DNA of 64,000 bases from Thermacetogenium phaeum DSM 12270 (GTDB lineage Bacteria > Bacillota > DSM-12270 > Thermacetogeniales > Thermacetogeniaceae): positions 885,942 to 949,941 of the forward strand of contig NC_018870.1 of NCBI RefSeq assembly GCF_000305935.1, in the 5' to 3' direction. The position numbers and the translations under genes were made by a program. Shown here in pieces: positions 35,008 through 46,200 of this stretch (position 1 is the stretch's first letter; each line of letters starts with the position of its first letter). The notes below the pieces were generated by a model. That model was not told the DNA's origin, did not search any database, and was given only the letters and a program-made list of their open reading frames with translations.

Positions 35008-37224
35008 ATGGATCTTCACAAGGAATTGAATCCGGCGCAGCTGGAGGCGGTGCTGCACGAAGGGGGTCCGATGATCATTTTCGCCGGGGCGGGAAGCGGC
35101 AAGACGCGGGTTTTGACCTACCGCATCGCCCACCTGGTGCAGAGGGGGGTGTCCCCCTTCCGGGTCCTGGCGGTGACCTTTACCAACCGCGCCGCCGCGG
35201 AAATGCGGGAGAGGGTACGGCAGCTGGTGGGCAGCGCCGCCCGGGACATCTGGATCAGCACCTTCCATTCTCTGGCAGTAAGGATCCTCCGGCAGGAGGC
35301 GCGCTTTCTGTCCTATGACCGCGATTTCGTTATTTTCGACGAAGCCGATCAGTTGACGCTGATCAAGCACTGCCTTCAGGAGTTGAGCGTCGACGACAGG
35401 AAATTCCGCCCGCGCGGCGTCCTGGCGGAGATCGGTAGCCTGAAAAATGAACTGATTACACCCGATGATTACAGGCAGATGACGCGCAATCCGCGGGAGG
35501 AGACCATTGCCCGGCTCTATGCCCGTTACCAGGAGAAGCTTCTCCAGCAGAACGCCCTGGATTTTGACGACCTCTTGATGCAGACGGTGGAGCTTTTCCG
35601 GAGGGAGCCTTGTGTGCTGGAGCACTACCAGCGCCGTTTTCAGCATATTCTGGTGGACGAGTACCAGGATACCAATCGCGCCCAGTACGTCCTGGTGCGG
35701 CAGCTGGCCGGGGGGCACCGGAACCTCTGCGTGGTTGGGGACGACGATCAATCCATTTACCGCTGGCGAGGAGCGGATATCAGGAATATACTGGAATTCG
35801 AGAAGGACTATCCAGAGGCCCGGGTATTCAAGCTGGAGCAGAACTACCGGTCTACCCAGCGCATCCTGGCGGTAGCCAATGCCGTGATCGCCAACAACCG
35901 GGGGCGAAAGCCCAAGGAGCTGTGGACTTCCAACGGAATCGGGGATCCTGTCTATTATTATCAGGCTTTTGATGAGCGGGATGAGGCGCAGTTCGTGACC
36001 GCCACCATCCGGGAACTGGTAAAGCGGGAGGAAGCCGGCTTTGGGGACTGCGCCGTATTCTACAGGACCAATGCCCAGTCCCGCTCCTTTGAGGAGGAGT
36101 TCATCCGCTGCAACATCCCCTACCGCATTTACGGCGGGGTGCGCTTCTATGAACGCAAAGAGATCAAGGATATCCTCGCCTATCTGCGACTGATCGCCAA
36201 CCCCGCCGATGAGGTGTCCCTGCGGCGGATCATCAATGTGCCGCGCCGGGGGATCGGTGAAACGGTCCTCGCCCGGGCTGAAGAGGTCGCCCTCAGGGAG
36301 GGTAAGAGCCTGGCCGTCGTTCTGGCGGAGCCGGAGCGGATTCCGGGGCTGGGAGGTCGTGCCGTGAAGGCAGTCCGGGAATTCTTCCGCATGGTGGACG
36401 GCTGGCGGCGGCTGGAGGGATCGCTGCCCATAGCGGAACTTGTGGAGCGGGTTCTCGACGAAACCGGCTACATCTCCCTCCTGGAGGCCGAAAAGACCGT
36501 AGAGGCGGAGACGCGCCTGGAGAACCTCAAAGAGTTCCTGGGCGTGGCCCGGCAGTACGACGCCGGACTTGATAAATCTCTCGCCGGTTTCCTGGAGGAG
36601 CTTGCCCTGGTGGCGGATATCGACAATTACCGGCCGGAGGAGCAGGCAGTGGTTCTGATGACCATTCACAGCGCCAAGGGGATGGAGTTTCCCGTCGTCT
36701 TCCTCACCGGAATGGAGGAGGGGCTGTTTCCTCACGCCCGCGCTCTGGCCGAAGAGGCGGAGATAGAGGAGGAGCGCCGCCTTTGCTACGTGGGTATCAC
36801 CAGGGCGCAACGCAGGCTTTATCTATCCTGGGCCACCAAGCGCTACCTGCATGGCAACGGCACCTTCCGGGAGCCTTCCCGCTTCCTCGAAGAGATACCG
36901 CCGGAGTTCCTGCATCCAGTGGTGCCCGGGGAGGGGGATGCTGCTGCCGGGCCTGAGCGGTCGGGTGCCGAGAGTGGACAGGGAATTGGAGACATTGGTG
37001 CTCTTAATGAGGCCTCCGCCGGCACCGAGGAGGTTGCCATAGCGGCCGTGGAATCAGAGGTTACCTACCGGGTGGGGGATAAGGTGGAACACAAGAAATT
37101 CGGGCGGGGGGTAGTCATGGAGACCAGAATCGGCCCCGGGGGTGACCTGGAGATCTTTGTGTCCTTTGAATCCGCCGGTTTTAAACACCTGATGGCGAAG
37201 TATGCTCCTCTCAAGAAGGTTTGA
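35008..37224 (+). CDS. pcrA: ATP-dependent DNA helicase PcrA/UvrD
   Basis: A 738-residue superfamily-1A 3'-5' helicase for repair and plasmid or conflict resolution. Motifs in order: Q-motif LNPAQLEAV, Walker A FAGAGSGKTRVL (~25-36), TFTNRAAAEMRERV, Walker B VDEYQDTN, VGDDDQSIYRWRGAD, QNYRSTQRIL, and late TIHSAKGMEFPVVFLTGMEEGLFPH, VGITRAQRRLYL. The C-terminal ~60 residues (VGDKVEHKKFGRGVV) form the PcrA Tudor-like domain that binds RNA polymerase. ATG 35008 is used, 9 bp after hisIE; GTG 34999 is an alternative. ligA follows, as in many Firmicutes pcrA-ligA pairs. Confidence 0.95.
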   Translation: MDLHKELNPAQLEAVLHEGGPMIIFAGAGSGKTRVLTYRIAHLVQRGVSPFRVLAVTFTNRAAAEMRERVRQLVGSAARDIWISTFHSLAVRILRQEARFLSYDRDFVIFDEADQLTLIKHCLQELSVDDRKFRPRGVLAEIGSLKNELITPDDYRQMTRNPREETIARLYARYQEKLLQQNALDFDDLLMQTVELFRREPCVLEHYQRRFQHILVDEYQDTNRAQYVLVRQLAGGHRNLCVVGDDDQSIYRWRGADIRNILEFEKDYPEARVFKLEQNYRSTQRILAVANAVIANNRGRKPKELWTSNGIGDPVYYYQAFDERDEAQFVTATIRELVKREEAGFGDCAVFYRTNAQSRSFEEEFIRCNIPYRIYGGVRFYERKEIKDILAYLRLIANPADEVSLRRIINVPRRGIGETVLARAEEVALREGKSLAVVLAEPERIPGLGGRAVKAVREFFRMVDGWRRLEGSLPIAELVERVLDETGYISLLEAEKTVEAETRLENLKEFLGVARQYDAGLDKSLAGFLEELALVADIDNYRPEEQAVVLMTIHSAKGMEFPVVFLTGMEEGLFPHARALAEEAEIEEERRLCYVGITRAQRRLYLSWATKRYLHGNGTFREPSRFLEEIPPEFLHPVVPGEGDAAAGPERSGAESGQGIGDIGALNEASAGTEEVAIAAVESEVTYRVGDKVEHKKFGRGVVMETRIGPGGDLEIFVSFESAGFKHLMAKYAPLKKV

Positions 37225-37256
37225 CGGAGACCCTGGATGTTTAGAGGAATGGGTAA

Positions 37257-39400
<2,144 letters not shown>

Positions 39401-39605
39401 TCACAGCGCAAAAAGCTACACTTTTTTCGATATTTTATGTTATGCTTAATAAAACGGGAGGACGACCCTGGCAGAGATAATTACCAATCAAGTCTTACAC
39501 CGCTTAAGTTCCGACTGAAGATAAAAACCGGTGAGGTCATCATCCTCAGGCAGTGCACTCAGGCATGCAGGCCAAGCTCTCTTCGCAGAGGAAGGTGGGT
39601 ATCTA

Positions 39606-39977
39606 ATGCCATCCAAATCACTTCTTCCTTCGTCCCCGTCCGAACCAAAGCGTAAGGCCGATGTAAACATCCGGTTGTCCGAGTTTGAGATTCCGCCGAT
39701 GCAGGATGTCTTGCTCGTAGGGAAGAGGGCGCCCATCGGCCCTGAGGCTATAAGACGAATGGTGAGCGCCCTGTCGCCGGATCAGTACGAGGTCATTCAG
39801 CTCGACCATGATATCTTCGAGGCCGTGGTGTTGAAGAAATCGTTGGTGAAACTTCTTCCCAAGGAGAAGCTCTTACCGCTCATTCTGGAGGAAGGTGCCC
39901 GCATTGCTACTGAGAAGACGGTAGTGAAAGCCCAGGTGAACATCGAAATCCAGGTGAGCCGGGTGGTGGACTTGTGA
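39606..39977 (+). CDS. Hypothetical protein upstream of the CBS-GGDEF gene
   Basis: A 123-residue soluble protein I do not recognise. It begins with a Ser/Pro/Lys-rich stretch, then DVNIRLSEFEIPPMQDVLLV, and has a Lys/Leu-rich middle (VVLKKSLVKLLPKEKLLPLI) and a beta-like end (AQVNIEIQVSRVVDL). ATG 39606 follows AGAGGAAGGTGGG. The stop overlaps the next start (GTGATG), so it is cotranscribed with the c-di-GMP gene and may be a small partner of that system. About 200 bp of non-coding sequence lie between it and ligA, with an AT-rich stretch near 39420-39450 that could be a promoter. Confidence 0.6.
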   Translation: MPSKSLLPSSPSEPKRKADVNIRLSEFEIPPMQDVLLVGKRAPIGPEAIRRMVSALSPDQYEVIQLDHDIFEAVVLKKSLVKLLPKEKLLPLILEEGARIATEKTVVKAQVNIEIQVSRVVDL

Positions 39978-40840
39978 TGTTCAGCATACGCGATATTATG
40001 ACGCGGAGCCCGCTGACCATTGGACCCGGCGAAAGCGTTGAGCGCGCGGCCGCACTAATGAATCAGCATAGGATAGGCGGTCTGCCGGTGGTGGAGGATG
40101 GGCGGCTTATCGGGATTATAACTTCTCGAGATGTGAGAACTTCTCATTTCAACAGGCTAGTTGCCGATGCCATGAGCAAACAGGTGGTGGTCGTATCCGG
40201 CGAATGTTCGTTGTGGGAGGCAAAGGAGCTTCTGGAGCAGCACGGGATCGAGCGTCTGCCGGTGGTGAAGGACGGACGCCTGGTTGGGATAGTTACGAAA
40301 TCTCAGCTTTATGCTGAGCTCGGAAAGAGGATAGATGCGCTGACGGGTCTTAACCGTGCAGAGTTTTTGCAGTGGAAGGCATCGGAGTTCTTGCAGGGCG
40401 GACAGGAGATTGCTATTATTTTTCTGGATCTGGACGATTTTGGAGCAATTGACAAAGAGCTAGGCCACGTGATGGGAGATAGGATTCTGCAGCATGCAGC
40501 ACAAGTTCTGAGAAGCGTGATGGAGGACGGAATTGATTACCTATGTCGTTACGCAGGAGACGAATTTGCCGTCGTCACCTTGAGGCCTTTCGAAGAGGCC
40601 AAGAAGCTTGCCCTGCGGATGGTAACTGCGCTTATCGAGGAGAACTGGCCGCATGGACTGAAGGTGACGGGTTCTGCGGGCATAGCCGGGGGGCGGCGGA
40701 GCTGCTCACGACCCGAGGGGGATGAGGCATGCACGGTCAGTGACCTCATAAACATGGCCAGCTTGGCGTCGGCCAGGGCCAAAAAGGAAAAGAAAGCCGT
40801 AATCGTAGCCGGGCGAGTGGAGTTGAAAGAGGCAGGGTAA
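39974..40840 (+). CDS. CBS-pair GGDEF-domain protein (probable diguanylate cyclase)
   Basis: A 288-residue signalling protein. Two CBS motifs occupy ~1-120 (IRDIMTRSPLTIGPGESVERA; RLPVVKDGRLVGIVTKSQL) and would sense adenyl nucleotides. A GGDEF domain follows (~125-285), with DALTGLNRAEF, IIFLDLDDFGAIDKELGH and the signature RYAGDEFAVV. The first Gly of GGDEF is Ala, a change tolerated in active enzymes; the Asp and Glu ligands remain. It makes c-di-GMP from GTP if active. The HD-GYP protein 440 bp downstream would degrade it. Confidence 0.85.
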   Translation: MMFSIRDIMTRSPLTIGPGESVERAAALMNQHRIGGLPVVEDGRLIGIITSRDVRTSHFNRLVADAMSKQVVVVSGECSLWEAKELLEQHGIERLPVVKDGRLVGIVTKSQLYAELGKRIDALTGLNRAEFLQWKASEFLQGGQEIAIIFLDLDDFGAIDKELGHVMGDRILQHAAQVLRSVMEDGIDYLCRYAGDEFAVVTLRPFEEAKKLALRMVTALIEENWPHGLKVTGSAGIAGGRRSCSRPEGDEACTVSDLINMASLASARAKKEKKAVIVAGRVELKEAG

Positions 40841-40854
40841 GAAGGGTGCCATCG

Positions 40855-41199
40855 ATGGGAAAGGAGCTTCTGGAATTGGCTTATGAGAGCGCCAAGGAAA
40901 TTCCTGGTGCGGAAGGTGTGTGCTGAGGCTGCTCGACGAGCAGACGAGTGAGCTGACGTTGAGAGCCAGCCTGGGGCTCGGGGAGGAATCAAGGCTAAAA
41001 GGGGGTGGGTGCGGCCAGAAGATATCGTCCTGGACGAGGTAGTCAAGACGGGGCACGCGCGTGGCCGTTGGAGCTCTGGCAGCGGGTGACCGTTCTTTAC
41101 GCTTCCCATGCTGCGCCTGAGATGCAGGCGGTCATCGTGGTGCCTGTGCCGGCCCGGAGCAAGGTGTTGGGTACGCTTTCTAGCAGGTTTTGGGGGTGA
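40855..41199 (+). pseudogene. Degenerate GAF-domain fragment, paralogue of the downstream HD-GYP sensor
   Basis: Three short frames together mirror GAF2 of the next gene. MGKELLELAYESAKEIPGAE matches LVLESALENVRDML there; after a one-base shift, LRLLDEQTSELTLRASLGLG matches LRLLDEETGELVLKASLGM; a third piece, VLYASHAAPEMQAVIVVPVP with SKVLGTL, matches LPYYAVEMRAVAVVPVE with GKILGTL. Frameshifts and a stop break it. It is a decayed duplicate from recombination or duplication of the neighbouring gene. Confidence 0.75.
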
Positions 41200-41279
41200 A
41201 GTACGCGGAAGGCTGGAAGGTGCGGGATCAGGCTCCCGACGGGCGGGTTGGAGGTGGGAAGGGGTGACTGAGCGCATTT

Positions 41280-43499
41280 ATGGTTAATAAGAAGAAGTTG
41301 ATGTTCTATGAAGAGCTCAAGCAGATAGGATTACAGGAAGTCGAAGAGAACATGAGCCGGGCCCTGGAACTCGCGACTATGGTTGCGTACCCGGACGGAC
41401 GACCGCTGACCGGGCCGTTTAACCTGTGTTCTTTCTGCAGCCTGCTTGACGGCAACCCAGAGGCTCGGACCAGGTGTGTAGCTTCGCGTACGGCTTCTGC
41501 GAGGGCTGCTGCGACTGCAGGAAAGGAGATTCTTCACACCTGCCACGCCGGGCTGGCATATCTGGCGGTTCCCCTGCGGGTGGCTGGAGAGATTGTAGCC
41601 GTGGTGCTGGGCGGCAACGTGGCCCTGCGGCCGCTGGCAGAGGAAGCGGTGGTGCGGCTAGCCAGGGAAACGGGCCTTGACCTGGAAAAACTTCAGGCGG
41701 CATCCGGAGCGATACCCATCTGGCCGGAAGAGCGGCTCCGGGCTGCCATGGAGCTGGTACGGGTAGTGACGGACACCGTAGCCCGGCTGCTATATGCCAG
41801 ACAGGACCTTCAGAGAAAGGTGGACGAGCTTACCGCTCTCTTTGAGTTCACCCGGACGATCTCCGGCAGTCTCCAGGTGACCGAAGTAGCGCAGCAGGCC
41901 CTGAAAGCGGTGCTTGGGTTGACAGAGGCTACCAGTGGTTCGGTGTTAATGCTTAGTGAGGCGATGCCGGGGGTTACGGAAAGCGAAATGGCGGCTACCC
42001 TGGAGTCTGACGAGGAGTTTCGGGTCGTACCTACAGGCGAAATAGTCGCCGCCGTTGAGCGAGAGGCCTGCGCCGCGCACTTTGACAGCCGTCCCGAAGG
42101 CAACACGCCTGAAGAAAGGCGGCCGGCGGTGGCCATACCTCTTACGGTTGGAGGTAAAGTGACGGGTGTACTGACCATAGCAGGTAGGCCGAAAGGTGCG
42201 CGCTTTACGAAAGATGACACCGTTTTTTTAACTACCCTGGGTACCAGTCTTGGGCTGGCGTTGGAAAATGCCCGTCTATTTCGTCAATTGCAGGCAAGGG
42301 CAACCATGCTGGAACGGCTTATTAAAGTAGGACGGGTGATATCGAGCAACCTCGATGTAGACCTGGTACTTGAATCGGCTCTGGAGAATGTAAGGGACAT
42401 GCTAAGCACGCAATGGTGTGCGTTGCGGTTGCTTGACGAGGAGACGGGTGAACTGGTGCTGAAGGCCAGCCTAGGGATGAGCGCGGAGTTGCAAGCTAAG
42501 GCTGGCCGTGTCCGACCGGACGGTACTCTGCTGAACAAGGTTCTCCAGACGGGAAAACCCATCGTCGTTGAAGATTTAACCGCTAGCGGATCCAGGTTGC
42601 GCCTACCCTATTATGCGGTAGAGATGCGTGCTGTTGCCGTGGTGCCGGTGGAGGCATGCGGAAAGATTCTGGGCACATTGAAGGTTTATTCCCCTGAACC
42701 GCGGCGCTGGAGCGAAGAAGAGATCGGCTACTTGGCGACCATCGCCAGTCAGACCGGGTTGGCGCTGGAGAACGCACGTCTTTACTCGTCGCTGCGGGAA
42801 TATTATTTGAGCGCTGTGCAGGCGCTGGCGGCAGCCTTGGAAGCCAAGGACGTTTACACGAGGGGTCATTCCGTGCGGGTAGCGAAATGGGCACGGGCAT
42901 GTGCCCGCGTGCTGGGGCTTGGTGTTGAAGAACAGGAACAGGTTTACGTGGCCGGGCTTTTACACGATCTGGGCAAGATCGGTGTGAGGGAGGACATTTT
43001 GCTCAAGCCAGGGCTTCTCACTGCGGAAGAAAGAAAGGAGATGCAGAGTCACCCCGAAGTGGGGGTCAGGATTCTGGAGCCAGCCAGGTTTCCGGCTGCG
43101 GTCATTGAGGCTGTGCGGTACCACCACGAAGACTACGGGGGCGGTGGTTATCCTGCGGGCCTGGTGGGAGAAGAGATCCCGCTTTTGGCGCGTATTATCC
43201 GCGTGGCGGATGCTTACGATGCGATGACGTCGGCCAGGCCATACCGCGAGGCGTTTACTGTGCGGCGGGCGCAGGAGGAACTGGGACGGTGTGCGGGTCA
43301 GCAGTTTGATCCCCGGGTGGTGGATGCTTTTCTACGGATTCCGCAGGACGAAATGGAAGATATTGGGGGGGGGGGGGGGGGGTACTCTGATAGCTCTCTT
43401 GGGGGAAATACTTTTCTCGCTAAAGCAGCAGCGTTAAGCGGCGAGGGGAACCCAAAAAGGCGGGGAGTAGAAGACGGGAAGCTCCGGCGGGTGTGGTGA
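41280..43499 (+). CDS. PocR-GAF-GAF-HD-GYP c-di-GMP phosphodiesterase
   Basis: A 739-residue sensor. Residues ~20-165 form a PocR domain with NLCSFCSLLDGNPEARTRC and the TCHAGLAYLAVPL motif (a Cys-rich small-ligand sensor); GAF domains lie at ~185-335 and ~345-495. The HD-GYP domain is at ~510-695, with RGHSVRVAKWARA, LLHDLGKIGV, HHEDYGGGGYP and ADAYDAMTS, so metal and GYP residues are intact and c-di-GMP hydrolysis is likely. The last ~45 residues follow an 18-G tract and look random, so the true end may vary. No membrane segment is visible. ATG 41280 has weak AAGGGGTGA upstream. Confidence 0.88.
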   Translation: MVNKKKLMFYEELKQIGLQEVEENMSRALELATMVAYPDGRPLTGPFNLCSFCSLLDGNPEARTRCVASRTASARAAATAGKEILHTCHAGLAYLAVPLRVAGEIVAVVLGGNVALRPLAEEAVVRLARETGLDLEKLQAASGAIPIWPEERLRAAMELVRVVTDTVARLLYARQDLQRKVDELTALFEFTRTISGSLQVTEVAQQALKAVLGLTEATSGSVLMLSEAMPGVTESEMAATLESDEEFRVVPTGEIVAAVEREACAAHFDSRPEGNTPEERRPAVAIPLTVGGKVTGVLTIAGRPKGARFTKDDTVFLTTLGTSLGLALENARLFRQLQARATMLERLIKVGRVISSNLDVDLVLESALENVRDMLSTQWCALRLLDEETGELVLKASLGMSAELQAKAGRVRPDGTLLNKVLQTGKPIVVEDLTASGSRLRLPYYAVEMRAVAVVPVEACGKILGTLKVYSPEPRRWSEEEIGYLATIASQTGLALENARLYSSLREYYLSAVQALAAALEAKDVYTRGHSVRVAKWARACARVLGLGVEEQEQVYVAGLLHDLGKIGVREDILLKPGLLTAEERKEMQSHPEVGVRILEPARFPAAVIEAVRYHHEDYGGGGYPAGLVGEEIPLLARIIRVADAYDAMTSARPYREAFTVRRAQEELGRCAGQQFDPRVVDAFLRIPQDEMEDIGGGGGGYSDSSLGGNTFLAKAAALSGEGNPKRRGVEDGKLRRVW
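43365..43382 (+). repeat. 18-base poly-G tract near the end of the HD-GYP gene
   Basis: Eighteen consecutive G residues, the only homopolymer of this size in the window. It lies ~45 codons before the stop. Adding one G brings a TGA within three codons; losing one G gives an alternative tail of ~17 residues. The tract lies after the catalytic domain, so slippage would change only the C-terminal tail. A sequencing or assembly artefact is also possible. Confidence 0.85.
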
Positions 43500-43668
43500 G
43501 GGGTTGGCTCTGTGCAAGACGAAAGGCGCGGTTCAAGGGCCGTGAGGTATGAGTGGAGGTGCTTCCTCCCATGCTTCCCGCGCTTTTTTCCATCTTTGCT
43601 CTGGCGAGGTCATGTTTTAATTGTGTATCACTCATCTGATAACCACCACGTCATTTTGCACGTTTCTG

Positions 43669-43945
43669 TCAAAAAGCATCTGCCTGAAATAAAGGAGAAG
43701 TAAATTTTTGAATGTCACAGGGAAGGGCGATAAAATCTACGTCTTCTTCCAAACTCACGTTATAAGCTTCGTTGATAATAGTTTCGCAAATGTTTCTGTT
43801 CAGCTTTTCTACGACGACCAAAAGATCAATATAGAATTCTTCTCCTGCGGTACCCCTGGCCTGAGAGCCAAAAAGAATGACAGTTTTGACGGGAATGGTT
43901 CTCTCCCTAAGCCGTTGAACGTGAATAGCGTTTAAAACGTTCCCT
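43669..43945 (-). pseudogene. Remnant of an MNT-type nucleotidyltransferase (MNT/HEPN pair)
   Basis: On the minus strand a frame reads RTIPVKTVILFGSQARGTAG, then EEFYIDLLVVVEKLNR. This is the minimal nucleotidyltransferase core (LFGS.ARG...D.DLLVV), though the first catalytic Asp of D-x-D is replaced (FYID). It ends at TGA 43669-43671, and no convincing start codon or ribosome site is seen. About 35 bp further, another frame opens MSDTQLKHDLARAKMEKS, possibly a HEPN partner start, but it degrades. It looks like a decayed antitoxin/toxin pair of the MNT-HEPN class. Confidence 0.5.
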
Positions 43946-44258
43946 GAAAAAAGATAATTCAGGGAGAGGTGAATATTTACACTCTTTACCAGGAGACCGG
44001 GAGCTGAAGCTGGAAGCGCAATCTCTGCTCAGGATCGCGTTATCGCGTTATCTTGCGGTGTTCTGCCTGTTCTGCTATAATCTAGGAGTATAAATGTGAT
44101 TGAAGCCGGTGCCGGTAGTGATTACTCCCTTTTTCTTTCTCTGCCTGCACCGTTTTGAGGCTTGTTGTCGGACCTGATGCTTCCCTGCGGTAAAATGGGT
44201 GCAGTCCTCGAAAATCGATGTTTCCGGGGTAAGGCTTAGAGTTTGAGGGGGTTTGCTT
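43946..44258 (+). promoter_or_regulatory. gatC upstream region with sigma-A promoter
   Basis: TTGCGG (44053-44058), 17 bases, TATAAT (44076-44081) is a good promoter for gatCAB. It is preceded by a tandem GCGTTATC repeat (near 44036-44052). The ~170-base leader to gatC contains no T-box or riboswitch I can name. Confidence 0.6.
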
Positions 44259-44543
44259 ATGAAACTGAGCAGGAAAGAAGTGGAACACGTGGCCATGCTG
44301 GCGCGCTTGTCATTGAGGGATGATGAAATCGAGGATGTCGGCGCCCAACTCAGTTCCATCCTGGAGTTTGTCGAAAAGATAAACAGAATCGATACGGAAG
44401 GTGTGGAGCCGACCTACCACGTGTTGCCCATTAAAAATGTCTGGCGCCAGGATGAAGAGCGCCCTCCTTTGGTTCAGGAGGAAACCTTCAGAAATGCACC
44501 TCAGCGGGAGGGGAGTTACTTCAGGGTTCCCCGGATTCTTTAA
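44259..44543 (+). CDS. gatC: Asp-tRNA(Asn)/Glu-tRNA(Gln) amidotransferase subunit C
   Basis: A 94-residue GatC that stabilises the GatAB complex. It starts LSRKEVEHVAMLARLSL, followed by LSSILEFVEKINRIDTEGVEPT and a late LVQEETFRNAP, typical of the family. ATG 44259 follows GAGGGGG. The GatCAB complex converts misacylated Glu-tRNA(Gln) (and Asp-tRNA(Asn)) to the correct form with glutamine. A 146-bp gap to gatA, unusually long for this operon, holds a structured segment. Confidence 0.94.
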   Translation: MKLSRKEVEHVAMLARLSLRDDEIEDVGAQLSSILEFVEKINRIDTEGVEPTYHVLPIKNVWRQDEERPPLVQEETFRNAPQREGSYFRVPRIL

Positions 44544-44689
44544 GTTCCCCCGCTTTAAGGGATCGATGAGCTATCGCTGAAAGCAATGGCGGGACAGCCC
44601 CGCAATGGGGAAACCGTAGCGAAGCTGGGTGGCAGGTTTGGTGAGAAGTACTTAGCAAAGAGGTACTTAACGAAAAGGAGATTTTGGCT
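44544..44689 (+). other. Structured spacer between gatC and gatA
   Basis: AGCTATCGCT and AGCGAAGCT can form an outer stem; inside lie GCGGG-ACAG-CCCCGC or, alternatively, CCCC-GCAAT-GGGG, which share an arm. Nearer gatA, AAGTACTT-AGCAAAG-AGGTACTT (44646-44668) is an 8-bp hairpin just before AAAAGGAG, the gatA ribosome site. I cannot match this to a named riboswitch. It may control gatA translation. Confidence 0.35.
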
Positions 44690-46195
44690 ATGGAGTTGTT
44701 TGAACTGACGGCCCACGAGTTAGCGGATCTGATCCGGAGGGGAGAAGTATCTGCCGAAGAGATCGCCGATTCCGTTTTGAGAAGGATTGATCAGGTAGAA
44801 GAAGATGTCCGGGCTTATCTTACCGTTACAAGGGATCGAGCTTTGGCTGCGGCCAGGGCGGTAGATGCCCGGAGGCAGAAGGAGGAAGACAGCGGGCCCT
44901 TGGCGGGCATCCCTGTGGGGTTGAAGGACAACCTCTGCACGCAGGGGGTGCGCACCACCTGCGCCTCCCGTATGCTGGAGAACTTTGTGCCCCCTTATAA
45001 TGCCACCGTTGTTGAAAAACTGTATCAGGCAGGAGCTGTGGTGACCGGCAAGCTGAATATGGATGAGTTCGCCATGGGGTCGACAACAGAGTATTCCGCC
45101 TTCTTCCCGACGCGCAATCCCTGGGACTTGAGCCGCGTCCCCGGAGGATCCAGTGGGGGGGCGGCGGCGGCAGTAGCGGCAGGTGAGGCGATTTACGCTC
45201 TTGGTTCCGACACCGGGGGCTCCATCAGGCAGCCGGCGTCCTTTTGCGGGGTTGTGGGGATGAAGCCCACCTACGGCCTGGTTTCCCGTTACGGTTTGGT
45301 GGCCTTCGCCTCATCTCTGGATCAGGTGGGATCGCTGACCAAGGATGTCCGTGATTGCGCCTTGGTGCTCAACGCCATTGCCGGACATGATCCTCTTGAT
45401 TCTACATCTGTGCCTATGGAAGTGCCGGATTATACCTCCTTTTTGACCGGAGAAATGAAAGGTAAGAGGATTGGGGTCATTAAGGAGATGTTCGACGAGG
45501 GGCTTGACCCGGAGATGGCGGAGGTCGTTAAAAAGGGAGTAAAGAAGTTGGAGGAGCTCGGGGGGATTGTTGAGGAGTGCTCTTTCCCCCATGCCGAGTA
45601 TGCTATAGCGATTTACTACATTATAGCTCCGGCCGAAGCCAGCTCCAACCTGGCGCGTTTTGACGGTATTCGCTATGGCTATCGGGCAAACCAGGAAGAG
45701 GGAAAAGAGCTCGATCTTCAGGAGCTGTACCTCAGGACGCGCAGCGAGGGGTTTGGCCCCGAGGTGAAGAGGCGTATCCTGGTAGGGACATATGCCTTGA
45801 GCTCCGGTTATTATGACGCCTATTACCTGAAGGCCCTTAAGGTGAGGACGCTGATCAGGGAGGATTACCGCCGCCTCTTTCAAAATTTTGACCTGCTCGT
45901 TTCCCCGACGGCGCCTTGTCTGCCTTTTCCGCTGGGGGAGAAATTGGATGACCCTATTGTCCTTTATCTGGCAGATGTTTATACAGTGCCCGTCAACCTG
46001 GCCGGTCTTCCTGCCATCTCTCTGCCCTGCGGCTTCGTGCGCGGGCTGCCGGTGGGGATGCAGCTTATCGCCCCCGCTTTTAAGGAGGGGGACCTGCTGC
46101 AGGTTGCCTACGCCTTTGAACAGAATACACCTTACCATAAAGAGCGGCCACCTTTGCAAGGGAAATCCCCGGCTGAGGCCGTTGAGGGAGGGTGA
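44690..46195 (+). CDS. gatA: Asp-tRNA(Asn)/Glu-tRNA(Gln) amidotransferase subunit A
   Basis: A 501-residue amidase-signature glutaminase. The Ser-cisSer-Lys triad is visible in [12 protein letters not shown] (Lys ~79) and [14 protein letters not shown] with [16 protein letters not shown] (Ser ~155 and ~179). It liberates ammonia that is channelled to GatB. ATG 44690 follows AAAAGGAG; a TTG two codons upstream is less likely. Length is typical. The C-terminus overlaps GTG 46192, an alternative gatB start. Confidence 0.95.
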   Translation: MELFELTAHELADLIRRGEVSAEEIADSVLRRIDQVEEDVRAYLTVTRDRALAAARAVDARRQKEEDSGPLAGIPVGLKDNLCTQGVRTTCASRMLENFVPPYNATVVEKLYQAGAVVTGKLNMDEFAMGSTTEYSAFFPTRNPWDLSRVPGGSSGGAAAAVAAGEAIYALGSDTGGSIRQPASFCGVVGMKPTYGLVSRYGLVAFASSLDQVGSLTKDVRDCALVLNAIAGHDPLDSTSVPMEVPDYTSFLTGEMKGKRIGVIKEMFDEGLDPEMAEVVKKGVKKLEELGGIVEECSFPHAEYAIAIYYIIAPAEASSNLARFDGIRYGYRANQEEGKELDLQELYLRTRSEGFGPEVKRRILVGTYALSSGYYDAYYLKALKVRTLIREDYRRLFQNFDLLVSPTAPCLPFPLGEKLDDPIVLYLADVYTVPVNLAGLPAISLPCGFVRGLPVGMQLIAPAFKEGDLLQVAYAFEQNTPYHKERPPLQGKSPAEAVEGG

Positions 46196-46200
46196 GCTTG

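Noticed and set aside
34771-36810. 679-codon open frame on the minus strand
   Set aside because: It is antisense to pcrA, has no family features, and long antisense frames are expected from GC-rich codon bias.
43708-43935. 75-codon plus-strand frame
   Set aside because: It is antisense to the nucleotidyltransferase remnant, whose minus-strand motifs are recognisable; the plus-strand product is not.
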